This document shows positions 55,064-64,000 of a stretch of 64,000 nt of DNA, piece by piece. Source of the stretch: Bacillus sp. Y1 (GTDB lineage Bacteria; Bacillota; Bacilli; Bacillales; Cytobacillaceae); NCBI RefSeq assembly GCF_003586445.1, contig NZ_CP030028.1:1874501-1938500 (forward strand). Direction: 5' to 3'. The translations under genes were made by a program, and so were the position numbers. Every line of letters begins with the position of its first letter. Positions within the stretch are counted from its first letter, which is position 1. The notes beneath the pieces were generated by a model. It searched no databases. It was not told the DNA's origin and saw nothing but the letters and a program-made list of their open reading frames with translations.

Positions 55064-55941
55064 TAGTTTTCTTCTAAAACGATACTGCTAACCACTCTTT
55101 CTTCTGTATCCTTGGCAATTTTCGTTTTGTATTCTAGATTTTCGTGATAGTTCATTTTGAAAATACAAGAATAAAGGATATCCAAAATCAAGTGAATGGA
55201 GTTATTGGTTGAATAGTAGCCAATTTTTGAATACAGCTTTTCACGGGTAGAAATGTATAACGTACAATCTGAATAGTTTTTTAAACTGTTTTCGCTAAGA
55301 CTCGTTAAAGATATAATAGGAGTTTTTCTGTCCCTCAATACCTTGGCAATCTTAATAACCTCGTCCGATTCACCAGAATACGAGATTAAAATCGCTGTGT
55401 TTTTAGGCGTAGAATTGTTTGCTACAAAAATTTGCTCTTCAGGAACATTCATTAATTCCACATGACGATTAATACGAAGCATTTTGTGCTTGAAGTCATA
55501 TGCCATTAACAGGGAATTGCTTATTCCATATATATTAATGATGTCAGCCTTAGCTAGTAGCTCTGTCGCTTTCCTTAATTCCTCATTTTTTAAAAGTGCC
55601 AATGTATCTTCGACAGTTTCGGTTGCTAAATGACCAATTTTTGAAGCGATGCTCATCAAGCTATCTTGTGGTTCAAAAGGGAAATTTGGATCAATATTTG
55701 AAAAATGCTGGTTTAAATAGTAGATCTCCTCAAGATATTTCTCTTTTAACTCATTCCAGCCGCTAAATCCTAATTTTTGTGACAAGCGAACAACAGTGGA
55801 AGGGGAAGTAAAGGTAGCTTGAGCTAAATCCTTCGTTGATAAGTGCTGGATATTTTCCTTTTCTTTTAATATATATGTCGCAAGTACTTCTTCAGACTTT
55901 GATAAAGAGTCCATTGACTCAAGTTTATTTGAGATGATCAT
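55063..55941 (-). CDS. MurR/RpiR family transcriptional regulator
   Basis: A 292-residue regulator. The N-terminal helix-turn-helix (about 1-75) includes STKDLAQATFTSPSTVVRLSQKLGFSGWNELK, and the C-terminal SIS domain (about 120-250) has NIYGISNS and ISYSGESDEVI, which bind sugar phosphates. It is divergent from the 6-phospho-beta-glucosidase gene and so is its probable regulator. The effector may be 6-phospho-cellobiose or a related sugar phosphate. Confidence 0.88.
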   Translation of the reverse strand: MIISNKLESMDSLSKSEEVLATYILKEKENIQHLSTKDLAQATFTSPSTVVRLSQKLGFSGWNELKEKYLEEIYYLNQHFSNIDPNFPFEPQDSLMSIASKIGHLATETVEDTLALLKNEELRKATELLAKADIINIYGISNSLLMAYDFKHKMLRINRHVELMNVPEEQIFVANNSTPKNTAILISYSGESDEVIKIAKVLRDRKTPIISLTSLSENSLKNYSDCTLYISTREKLYSKIGYYSTNNSIHLILDILYSCIFKMNYHENLEYKTKIAKDTEERVVSSIVLEEN

Positions 55942-56007
55942 AATGTAATTACTTTACTCCTTTTTAAAAAGGTATTTCATTTTTTGATGAAAAAAGGTAG
56001 AAAAAAA

Positions 56008-56022
56008 TAGAATGCCATTCTA
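56008..56022. promoter_or_regulatory. Candidate RpiR operator
   Basis: TAGAATG-C-CATTCTA is a perfect 15-base palindrome in the divergent region between the RpiR gene and the glucosidase gene, 67 bases from the first and 148 bases from the second. GAAT-type half sites are common in RpiR operators. Confidence 0.5.
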
Positions 56023-56154
56023 ACATGCTTGGAAAGTCTTTCACTCCAAATATTCTTCCTATACTATATCACTATAAGTTAGTGAATGAAATAAACATGA
56101 AGCTTATAGGCTGTTTAGTTTCGGGCATGATAAGCGGAGTGATTTTAATAGTAA

Positions 56155-57600
<1,446 letters not shown>

Positions 57601-57610
57601 TAAATGAGAA

Positions 57611-57646
57611 AACTGACTTTGGTTTATGCCAAGGTCAGTTTTTTTA
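57611..57646 (+). terminator. Terminator after the glucosidase gene
   Basis: AACTGACTTTGG (57611-57622) pairs with CCAAGGTCAGTT (57629-57640) with one G-U pair, followed by T residues. Confidence 0.88.
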
Positions 57647-57660
57647 GTTAAAATGGAAAT

Positions 57661-57984
57661 TTATTTTCGGATTCTTCTTGATAACAGGGCTGCGTGACCT
57701 AACAGGATTCCAGCGACAGCAGCAGCGATAAGAGTAATAAGTGCAGGTGGGATATTCTCGTAAATGGGTTTGGAAATATTGGTAAATCCTATAACAAAAC
57801 CAAAGGCTCCTAAAAAGGTAATAAGAATCGTAAATTTCATACTCCGAGCGGGAATACTTAGCATAGCACTACCGATTAACCCCATAAAAAAGATCGCAAA
57901 GATGAAATAGTCACCTGACAGACCAACAACTAACCCGCCTAACCCGAAGCCTAAAGCACCTAAATACCGAACATTCACCTTCAT
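57661..57984 (-). CDS. Small membrane protein with three to four helices
   Basis: A 107-residue, Gly-rich hydrophobic protein with helices at about 6-22, 26-43, 50-68 and 78-98 and a basic C-terminus. GGAGGG directly abuts the ATG at 57984, so the GTG at 57978, six bases away from that site, may be the true start. No family recognised. Confidence 0.55.
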   Translation of the reverse strand: MKVNVRYLGALGFGLGGLVVGLSGDYFIFAIFFMGLIGSAMLSIPARSMKFTILITFLGAFGFVIGFTNISKPIYENIPPALITLIAAAVAGILLGHAALLSRRIRK

Positions 57985-58146
57985 CCCTCCCTAAAATTCC
58001 CCTTAGGATATATATATTCAGGTTTATAGAAGAAGGTTTTTAAATAGTCAAAACATACTTAAAATCACGTAGTGAATAACTCTAAGAAGGTTTGTGCAAT
58101 ATAATCTATACCTGTTTAGCACACTTCATTCTTGGAGGGTCATAAA

Positions 58147-58494
58147 ATGCAATGGTATATGAAAGTTTTAAAGAATTACGTTGGGTTTCAAGGGAGAGCT
58201 AGGAGAAAAGAGTACTGGATGTTTTTCCTTTTTAATTTTCTCTTTACCATTTTGTTTTCAATTATTGAAATGATGCTCGGTCTTGGAGGAATTCTATCCG
58301 GGATTTACGGATTAGCTGTTTTGTTACCTTCAATAGCTGTTAGTGTGCGCCGCCTGCATGATATAGGAAGGACAGGGTGGTGGATGCTGCTCTCTTTTAT
58401 CCCTGTAATCGGATTAATTGTACTTTTAGTGTTTGCAGTGCTTGACAGCCAGCCGGGTGAAAATAAATATGGACCAAATCCAAAGGGCCAATGA
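58147..58494 (+). CDS. DUF805 family membrane protein
   Basis: A 115-residue protein with the DUF805 pattern: FQGRARRKEYWMFFLFN at the start, then helices, SVRRLHDIGRTGWWMLL, and DSQPGENKYGPNPKG at the end. The start at 58147 has TTGGAGGG 8 bases upstream. DUF805 proteins are small inner membrane proteins of unknown function. Confidence 0.88.
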   Translation: MQWYMKVLKNYVGFQGRARRKEYWMFFLFNFLFTILFSIIEMMLGLGGILSGIYGLAVLLPSIAVSVRRLHDIGRTGWWMLLSFIPVIGLIVLLVFAVLDSQPGENKYGPNPKGQ

Positions 58495-58499
58495 CAAAA

Positions 58500-58532
58500 T
58501 AACCACCTATAATAATAGGTGGTTACTTTTTA
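58500..58532. terminator. Bidirectional terminator between DUF805 and RNase J genes
   Basis: TAACCACCTA pairs perfectly with TAGGTGGTTA, T-rich to the right and A-rich to the left, so it works for both convergent genes. Confidence 0.85.
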
Positions 58533-58533
58533 T

Positions 58534-60201
58534 TTAAATTTCAATAATTACCGGCAAAATCATCGGTTTTCTCTTTGTTTGAGTAAATAAGTAATGACCA
58601 ACTGATTTTTTGATACTTTGTTTCATAACATTCCACTGTCGAACGTTTTCTGCTTGTAAATCATTAACCGTCTTTTTGGTCAAACGATTGATTTCTCTAA
58701 TTAAATCTTCGGAATCCTTGACATATACAAAACCTCTAGTGATTGTGTCAGGACCTTGGATGATTTTTCGATCCGCTTTACTTAGGGTAATGACAATAAC
58801 GACCATTCCATCTTCAGACAATTGTCTTCGATCTCTTAGGACAATTTCTCCTACATCACCCACACTGACTCCATCGACATATGTGTCCCCGTTAGGGATG
58901 CTACGAGTCTGAACAGCAATTCCATTCTCTACATCAACAACATCACCATTTTTAATAATAAAGGTGTTTCCTTTTTCTACACCAACGGACTCTGCTAATA
59001 ATCGATGATGGTGGAGCATTCGGTATTCCCCATGGATAGGCACGAAATAAGTAGGCTTCATTAAGGTAAGCATGAGTTTAAGGTCCTCTTGATAACCATG
59101 TCCTGATACGTGCATCCCGGTTGTACTTCCAGACCCATAAATCACCTTTGCTCCGAGTTGAAACAGATTATCAATAATACGCGAGACATCCTTTTCGTTA
59201 CCTGGAATTGGAGAAGCAGCTAATATAACTGTATCCCCAGGATAGATCACCATATCTCTGTAATTTCCAGTAGATAACCGGGAGAGGGCAGCCATTGGTT
59301 CACCTTGGCTACCGGTACAAAGAACAGCTACTTTTTCTGGAGCCAATTCATTTGCTGATCTTGCGTCAATAATCATTCCCTCAGGAATATTAACATAGCC
59401 CCGTTCCATTGCTACCTGTACGACATTTACCATACTGCGTCCAACTAAGGCCAGTTTTCGATTCGTTTTAATAGCTGCATCCACCACTTGTTGAACACGA
59501 TTTACGTTGGAGGCGAAGGTGGAGACGAAGATTTTTCCATCTGCACGCAGAAAAGCCTCGTCCATATGATTTCCTACCATTTCTTCAGAAGGAGTTAATC
59601 CTTTTCTCTCAGCATTTGTACTTTCGGAAATTAATACGAGTACACCTTTTTTACCGATTTCGGCCATTTTGTGTATGTCAGAATGCTGGTGGTTGGCTGG
59701 GGTTAAATCGAATTTGAAGTCACCGGTATGTACCACATTTCCCTCAGGAGTATGGAGAACAATTCCAAGACAATCGGGAATACTATGACTAACCTTAAAA
59801 AAGGAAACTCCGACTTCTCCAAAAGTAAGCTCAGATTCGGCGTGTACCTCGACGAGTTTGGTATCACCAGTTAAACGGTGTTCGTCTAACTTCAATTCAA
59901 TTAACCCTAACGTAAAACGGGTTGCGTAAATAGGAACATTTAGTTTTTTGAGAAAATAAGGAATTCCACCAATATGATCTTCATGCCCATGAGTAACAAT
60001 TAGTGCACGGATTTTTTCTTTGTTTTCCTCTAAATAAGCTGTATCAGGGATGATTAAGTCAATTCCTAATAAGCTTTCATCAGGGAATTTCCCTCCACAA
60101 TCAATGACGATCATGTCATCTCCATATTGAATAACATACATATTCTTACCAATTTCATTTACTCCACCAAGAGCGAAAATGGATAGTCTATTTTGATTCA
60201 T
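58534..60201 (-). CDS. Ribonuclease J family protein
   Basis: A 555-residue metallo-beta-lactamase/beta-CASP RNase. The zinc motif HGHEDH is intact, with HSIPDCLG, HTGDFKFD, CTGSQGEP, SGHG and PIHGEYRM following, and KRKPMILPVIIEI at the end as in RNase J1. It degrades or trims RNA from the 5' end or internally. The start at 60201 has AAGGAGG 7 bases upstream. It is not next to the genes that flank rnjA (ykzG) or rnjB in bacilli, so it may be a third copy in this genome. Confidence 0.88.
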   Translation of the reverse strand: MNQNRLSIFALGGVNEIGKNMYVIQYGDDMIVIDCGGKFPDESLLGIDLIIPDTAYLEENKEKIRALIVTHGHEDHIGGIPYFLKKLNVPIYATRFTLGLIELKLDEHRLTGDTKLVEVHAESELTFGEVGVSFFKVSHSIPDCLGIVLHTPEGNVVHTGDFKFDLTPANHQHSDIHKMAEIGKKGVLVLISESTNAERKGLTPSEEMVGNHMDEAFLRADGKIFVSTFASNVNRVQQVVDAAIKTNRKLALVGRSMVNVVQVAMERGYVNIPEGMIIDARSANELAPEKVAVLCTGSQGEPMAALSRLSTGNYRDMVIYPGDTVILAASPIPGNEKDVSRIIDNLFQLGAKVIYGSGSTTGMHVSGHGYQEDLKLMLTLMKPTYFVPIHGEYRMLHHHRLLAESVGVEKGNTFIIKNGDVVDVENGIAVQTRSIPNGDTYVDGVSVGDVGEIVLRDRRQLSEDGMVVIVITLSKADRKIIQGPDTITRGFVYVKDSEDLIREINRLTKKTVNDLQAENVRQWNVMKQSIKKSVGHYLFTQTKRKPMILPVIIEI

Positions 60202-60331
60202 ATGAAAACCTCCTTTTACCAATGTAGTTTAGGAATAGTGTTCCCATATATAGGTGGGTTATTATTACCATTCAAGGAGAAGTTCGCGAGTGAGTGTCTC
60301 TTACATAACTAAGTGATATTTGAGGAAAATA

Positions 60332-60832
60332 ATGATAGGTATCAGACAAAAGGAGAGGGTCTATCTGAGTCTTGTTTATATAACCATTACTGCGTGGTTG
60401 ACGATTCTATTTTTTGCTCTACTCCCACAAAAAGTAAACAGAGTGACCAATGTGATTGTATTTTTTGTTACTTCTATTGTAGATATTAATAAGCTGACGT
60501 TAAACTTGTCAACGTTTAGTCTTATTAAGCCAATTATTTCGTATAGCCATTGGTTGGCGTTGGTCGTGTATCGAGATATAACGATGAGTGTAATTTTATT
60601 AATTTTTGTTAATGTCTATTACACAACAAAGGAAAAGAGGGGAAAATGGAGGATAACCATTCTTACATTTTTCCTACTATTGGCTGGTTCGCAGGTGTTA
60701 CGAGCATTAAATATTATTCAATACACAGGTTGGACCATTTACTATGAAATACTTTGTATTGGATCAATAATAGGAATAACCCTTTTAACTGCTCGTATAA
60801 CGACAAGCCTTGATGGTGGAAAAACAACATGA
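60332..60832 (+). CDS. Membrane protein, first of a coupled pair
   Basis: A 166-residue protein with about four to five helices. TGAGGA lies 6 bases before ATG 60332; a TTG at 60320 is less likely. Its stop overlaps the next start by ATGA. It resembles CBO0543-type proteins in layout only. Function unknown. Confidence 0.55.
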   Translation: MIGIRQKERVYLSLVYITITAWLTILFFALLPQKVNRVTNVIVFFVTSIVDINKLTLNLSTFSLIKPIISYSHWLALVVYRDITMSVILLIFVNVYYTTKEKRGKWRITILTFFLLLAGSQVLRALNIIQYTGWTIYYEILCIGSIIGITLLTARITTSLDGGKTT

Positions 60833-61326
60833 CTAATATTATATATGATGACGCATTTAATTGGAATGAGTGGACTGTGTTAATCATTATCAGTATAGGA
60901 TTTACCCTTTCCTTTCTTCTTCCTAAAAAATTTTCATCATCTGTTACAGTTGTGAACCTGTTATATGGGGTAGTCATTGGACTTATGTTTGATCATACAA
61001 TAGCAATTGAACCGATTGACTTCTACGATGTGGGAGATGAATCCAAATACCAGTTATTTGATCTCTTTTCCTATACGATGTATGCACCGGTAGGGTACCT
61101 ATTTATTTATTTATATGAACAATTACAATTACCTGTAAAAAAATATTGGCTGATCTTATATATTCTTTTCTGGTCAGCTATAGGGATTGGTGTGGAATAC
61201 ATAGGGATTCTTACAGGAATTTTCCACTACAAGAATGGATATAAGATCACTTATTCCTTTCCTATCTACTTATTTGTTCAAGCCTCACAAATCTGGTTAT
61301 ACCATTATCTATTTAAAAGAAAATGA
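60829..61326 (+). CDS. CBO0543-like membrane protein
   Basis: A 165-residue protein with about five helices and the DLFSYTMYAPVGYLFIYLYEQL segment typical of this group. It is translationally coupled to the gene before it. Function unknown. A stem-loop follows. Confidence 0.6.
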   Translation: MTNIIYDDAFNWNEWTVLIIISIGFTLSFLLPKKFSSSVTVVNLLYGVVIGLMFDHTIAIEPIDFYDVGDESKYQLFDLFSYTMYAPVGYLFIYLYEQLQLPVKKYWLILYILFWSAIGIGVEYIGILTGIFHYKNGYKITYSFPIYLFVQASQIWLYHYLFKRK

Positions 61327-61356
61327 AAGGGAAGCAGTGTTATTGCTGCTTCCCTT
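61327..61356. terminator. Terminator between convergent genes
   Basis: AAGGGAAGCAG (61327-61337) pairs perfectly with CTGCTTCCCTT (61346-61356). The minus strand tail is richer in T. Confidence 0.7.
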
Positions 61357-61365
61357 ACGTTCGAT

Positions 61366-61980
61366 TTATTTGAAAATCCCAAATGGCTTTCCGACCGGAA
61401 TGAACACTTTTCCAAAGTGATTGTTTAATACAGCAGCGGCTGATCCATAAAAAGACATAATGGCAATAAGCAATTCGGAGATCGCAGCTACCTCATGGAA
61501 AAATTCAGGCGCTATACCGAGAGTGGATAAAGAAAGACCGATAAATAAGAAATCAATAAGAACAAAGATAATAAATAATACTTTATGTGTTTCCATGGCA
61601 CCAATCGTCATGTATAAGCTAAACAATAAATAGCCAATAAATGCAATCCCTAGCTGCTTTGGATCAACAGCAAGTGCCGCATTTTCTCCAAAAACACCAA
61701 GGTTGATTAACCATGAAGCACCTACACCGAACCAGAAAAGGGCAAATGCACCAAATGCGGTTGTGCCGAATGTATTATTATGTTTCGCATCATTGATCGC
61801 AGCGAATAGTTGTGCAAAACCACCAAGGAAAATGGCCCAAGGTAGAACAAAGGAAACTCCGTCTGTCCAGCCAAGTTTTTGTGATGAAGCAACCAAGGTT
61901 ACCATAGCTAATCCAAACAAACCTAGGGCAGAGGGATCAGCCGTAACAACTTGGATTTTTTGAGTTTGATTTTGATTCAT
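61366..61980 (-). CDS. Acetate uptake transporter, GPR1/FUN34/YaaH family
   Basis: A 204-residue protein with six helices. ADPSALGLFGLAM is the family start motif (NPAPLGL-like), and the GG-x-Q segment FLGGFAQLFAA follows. SatP/YaaH proteins import acetate or succinate with protons. AGGAGGAAC precedes the ATG. No acetate genes are next to it. Confidence 0.88.
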   Translation of the reverse strand: MNQNQTQKIQVVTADPSALGLFGLAMVTLVASSQKLGWTDGVSFVLPWAIFLGGFAQLFAAINDAKHNNTFGTTAFGAFALFWFGVGASWLINLGVFGENAALAVDPKQLGIAFIGYLLFSLYMTIGAMETHKVLFIIFVLIDFLFIGLSLSTLGIAPEFFHEVAAISELLIAIMSFYGSAAAVLNNHFGKVFIPVGKPFGIFK

Positions 61981-62098
61981 GTTGAAATGTTCCTCCTAAT
62001 TTACAAACATACTTACATAAGATACAAAAGTTAATGAAACACTTCAATGAAAAAAAATACATGTAAGCGAAGTTTTCATCTTGACATTCAAGTAAAAG

Positions 62099-62134
62099 TA
62101 TGGTGGAGGAACGTTTTTTCGTTCCTCCACCATA
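62099..62134. other. Long perfect hairpin in a divergent intergenic region
   Basis: A 15-bp perfect stem, TATGGTGGAGGAACG (62099-62113) with CGTTCCTCCACCATA (62120-62134), closed by six T residues. It lies between the acetate transporter and acetyltransferase starts, where a terminator is not expected, and no U-run follows on the plus side. Confidence 0.6.
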
Positions 62135-62261
62135 CATACCATTATTTTTGTTCTAATTTCTTCTTTTTAGCCAGTAATTGTTGATACTCCATACCTCATA
62201 TCGTAAACATTTCTTTCCATGTATAATACGAGTAATAACAAAAAGGTGAGGGAGATTAGAA

Positions 62262-62765
62262 ATGATTAAGATTCGCGTACTTAATGAAAAAGATGCAGTA
62301 GCATACAAAGAAAAAAGAATAGAAGCACTACAAAATCACCCAGAGGCGTTTAGCTCGAGTGTGGAAGAGGAGATGGAATATTCAATAGAAGTTCATGCTT
62401 CAAGACTTCGTGCAGTCAATGCATTTACCTTTGGTGCTTTTGAAGAAGACGAACTTGTTGGTGTAGTCACCCTTGTTACAGAAATCAAAAGGAAACTCAA
62501 GCATCGCTCTGATATTTTTGCAATGTATATCTCGCCTCAAGTAAGAAGGTATGGAATAGGGAAACGATTAATGAATGCTGCGATTGAGAAGGCAAAAGAA
62601 ATCGGTGGAGTGGAGCAGGTATATTTAACAGTTTCATCGAATAATACAGCTGCTAAAAAATTGTATGAATCTATTGGTTTTGAACTAATCGGAAGTGACC
62701 CTCGCTCCATGAAAATAGACAATACTTATATCGGAGAAGATATGATGGCTCTCTACTTCAAGTAA
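62262..62765 (+). CDS. GNAT family N-acetyltransferase
   Basis: A 167-residue acetyltransferase. Motif A is ISPQVRRYGIGKRLMNAAIEKA, which binds acetyl-CoA, and the C-terminal VSSNNTAAKKLYESIGFELIG is typical of the family. The acceptor substrate is unknown. AAAGGTGAGGGAG precedes the ATG, and a terminator starts at the stop codon. Confidence 0.85.
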   Translation: MIKIRVLNEKDAVAYKEKRIEALQNHPEAFSSSVEEEMEYSIEVHASRLRAVNAFTFGAFEEDELVGVVTLVTEIKRKLKHRSDIFAMYISPQVRRYGIGKRLMNAAIEKAKEIGGVEQVYLTVSSNNTAAKKLYESIGFELIGSDPRSMKIDNTYIGEDMMALYFK

Positions 62766-62794
62766 GAAAGCGAGGGAACTCGCTTTCTTTTTCT
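62765..62794 (+). terminator. Terminator after the acetyltransferase gene
   Basis: AGAAAGCGAG (62765-62774) pairs with CTCGCTTTCT (62779-62788) around a GGAA loop, followed by TTTTC. Confidence 0.88.
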
Positions 62795-62816
62795 TTATTA
62801 AAACGCTTACATAAAA

Positions 62817-63521
62817 TCATGAAAGGATACCCGTTCGAAACAGCTCTCCTACCGCATGTGAGCGGTTGTTTGCTCCGAGTTTTCTGATCGCCGTTTTCAC
62901 GTACTGCTTGACTGTCAATTCACTAATGTTCATGGAATCAGCCATTTCCTTCGTGCTTTCTCCTTGAGAAATTCTCTTCATCACCTCTAATTCTCTCTTA
63001 CTTAATGAAGTGGGAGTATCTGTTTCTATGGAACTATGAAGATATTTTCCAACTAGTTTTCCGTATAAAGAAAGTGATGATAGTGTTTTCTCGTCTAAAA
63101 CTACCCCTTCCTTAAATTCCGTTGAGCAAATGTAACCGACAACAACAGAGCCAAAACAAATCGGTACGACCAACATAGAATCTACATTCGAAGGAAAAAC
63201 GTATCTACTGCTGATTTGTTTTAGATGTTCAATACCAGAACAATATTTTGCCTCGCGTTCTTTAATGGCTGAGTGGATAATGGGTAGAGCGCGGATATCG
63301 TCCCTGATCTCTCTAATATGTATGAGTTGAGTAGAGGTTAATTGGATAATTCCTTCGCCTAAATATCCTAAAGGTGAGTAACGAAATAAGAAGGCATTTC
63401 TAGTTGGGAAGAGTTTCAAATAGATGTCGAGAATATGATAGAGCTGTTCCTCATGGCTAGCTTGAACTTCAAGCTTTCGAACATGTTCCAAAACGGAGTA
63501 ATGGGTTGGTATAAGAATCAT
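62817..63521 (-). CDS. LuxR family regulator with GAF-like sensor domain
   Basis: A 234-residue regulator. A GAF-like N-terminal domain (about 25-165) is followed by a LuxR helix-turn-helix (about 170-230) with LSKRELEVMKRISQGESTKEMADSMNI. AAGGAG directly abuts the ATG at 63521, which is unusually close, so the true start is uncertain. It is divergent from the esterase gene at 63654 and may control it. Confidence 0.82.
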   Translation of the reverse strand: MILIPTHYSVLEHVRKLEVQASHEEQLYHILDIYLKLFPTRNAFLFRYSPLGYLGEGIIQLTSTQLIHIREIRDDIRALPIIHSAIKEREAKYCSGIEHLKQISSRYVFPSNVDSMLVVPICFGSVVVGYICSTEFKEGVVLDEKTLSSLSLYGKLVGKYLHSSIETDTPTSLSKRELEVMKRISQGESTKEMADSMNISELTVKQYVKTAIRKLGANNRSHAVGELFRTGILS

Positions 63522-63653
63522 CTCCTTTTTAGGAAGTGTCTATATCTAAAATTGGGAATATTCAAATTATACAGAAAATATTACGATTTAGGTAGCATAT
63601 TAAGAAGGAATTTCTAAATATGTAAAAATACCTATTCGAGAGGAAGATGTCAG

Positions 63654-64000
63654 ATGGCTAATTTAGATCCACAAGCAAAAGTTTATTTAGAAGCGTTCAA
63701 TCAAATGCCTGCCCTTCACTCAATGGAAGCACAAGCAGTAAGAGATTTGTTTGCACTAGTACCACCAGTAGAAGTAGAACTTGCCCCGTTAGCAAGTGTT
63801 GAAGATAGATTAATACCAGTTGGAAACGATGCAGAAATCAATGTCCGAATTTATACACCAGAAGGAGAAGGTCCTTTTCCGCTTTTTGTTTATTACCACG
63901 GAGGTGGTTGGGTAATAGGGGACTTAGAAACAGCGGATGCAAGTTGCCGGATGATAGCAAATCGTACAGAGCGAGTGGTTGTGTCTGTAGATTATCGTCT
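63654..64000 (+). CDS. Alpha/beta hydrolase (HSL-type esterase), 3' end outside window
   Basis: The first 115 residues of a lipolytic enzyme of the hormone-sensitive lipase family: an N-terminal cap region and the oxyanion motif YYHGGGWVIGD at about residue 80, followed by VVSVDYRL. The catalytic Ser (GDSAGG) would lie past the window edge. GAGAGGAAG lies 8 bases upstream of the ATG. The family hydrolyses short-chain esters. Confidence 0.85.
   Translation, partial: MANLDPQAKVYLEAFNQMPALHSMEAQAVRDLFALVPPVEVELAPLASVEDRLIPVGNDAEINVRIYTPEGEGPFPLFVYYHGGGWVIGDLETADASCRMIANRTERVVVSVDYR

Noticed and set aside
62798-62811. cre-like motif (TGTAAGCGTTTTAA on the minus strand)
   Set aside because: It lies between two convergent genes, just past a terminator and next to the LuxR stop codon, where no promoter is expected. 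Probably chance.

Overview
The window looks like chromosomal DNA of a Gram-positive, aerobic, probably spore-forming Bacillaceae bacterium. It is AT-rich, has strong AGGAGG-type ribosome binding sites, lipobox-type binding proteins, many hairpin-plus-U-run terminators, CcpA-like cre motifs, and typical Bacillus families (DUF3231, DUF3889, CBO0543-type membrane proteins, MsmX-dependent-style ABC importers). I saw no rRNA, tRNA, CRISPR array, transposase or phage genes.

Region 1 (1-15.8 kb) is devoted to aromatic acids. After the tail of a flavin-dependent monooxygenase and a flavin split-barrel protein, and a stretch with four palindromic repeats, come a leftward ACMSD-type decarboxylase and an IclR regulator. 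Divergent from these run a three-part TRAP transporter and a two-subunit Rieske oxygenase. A second rightward operon encodes a full meta-cleavage lower pathway in the order semialdehyde dehydrogenase, dienoate hydratase, acylating acetaldehyde dehydrogenase, hydroxyoxovalerate aldolase, oxalocrotonate decarboxylase and tautomerase, then a class III extradiol dioxygenase and 4-hydroxybenzoate 3-hydroxylase. The gene set matches the protocatechuate 2,3-cleavage (pra) pathway: 4-hydroxybenzoate to protocatechuate, ring opening, decarboxylation to 2-hydroxymuconic semialdehyde, and on to pyruvate and acetyl-CoA.

Region 2 (16-24 kb) is a fructosamine (Amadori product) cluster: a GntR/HutC regulator, a FrlD-like kinase, an ABC importer without its ATPase, a FrlC-like epimerase and two tandem FrlB-like deglycases. 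Three copies of the palindrome TGGTATATACCA mark its promoters.

Region 3 (24-36 kb) has a soluble acyl-ACP desaturase, a tripartite tricarboxylate transporter with its CitA/CitB-type two-component system, a large secreted M14 peptidase, an orphan ABC ATPase and a DUF3231 protein.

Region 4 (36-46 kb) has small membrane proteins and a heme-copper oxidase operon: subunit IIa, CuA subunit II, subunit I, SCO and a His/Met-rich membrane protein. Subunit I carries Asn where ba3 oxidases have the cross-linked active-site Tyr, and an Fnr-type box precedes the operon. It may therefore be a CuA-type nitric oxide reductase. Gene debris (a LysR fragment and short coding remnants) lies around 43-46 kb.

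Region 5 (46-51 kb) is a second, unassigned ring-cleavage operon: class I extradiol dioxygenase, C-C-hydrolase-like alpha/beta hydrolase, FAH-family enzyme, cyclase-family amidohydrolase and FAD monooxygenase.

Region 6 (51-64 kb) is mixed: malate:quinone oxidoreductase, a 25-residue holin-like toxin gene, threonine dehydratase, an RpiR regulator divergent from a 6-phospho-beta-glucosidase, an RNase J paralogue, an acetate transporter, a GNAT acetyltransferase, a LuxR regulator and a partial esterase. Cre-like motifs lie just upstream of five catabolic operons, which suggests common carbon catabolite control.
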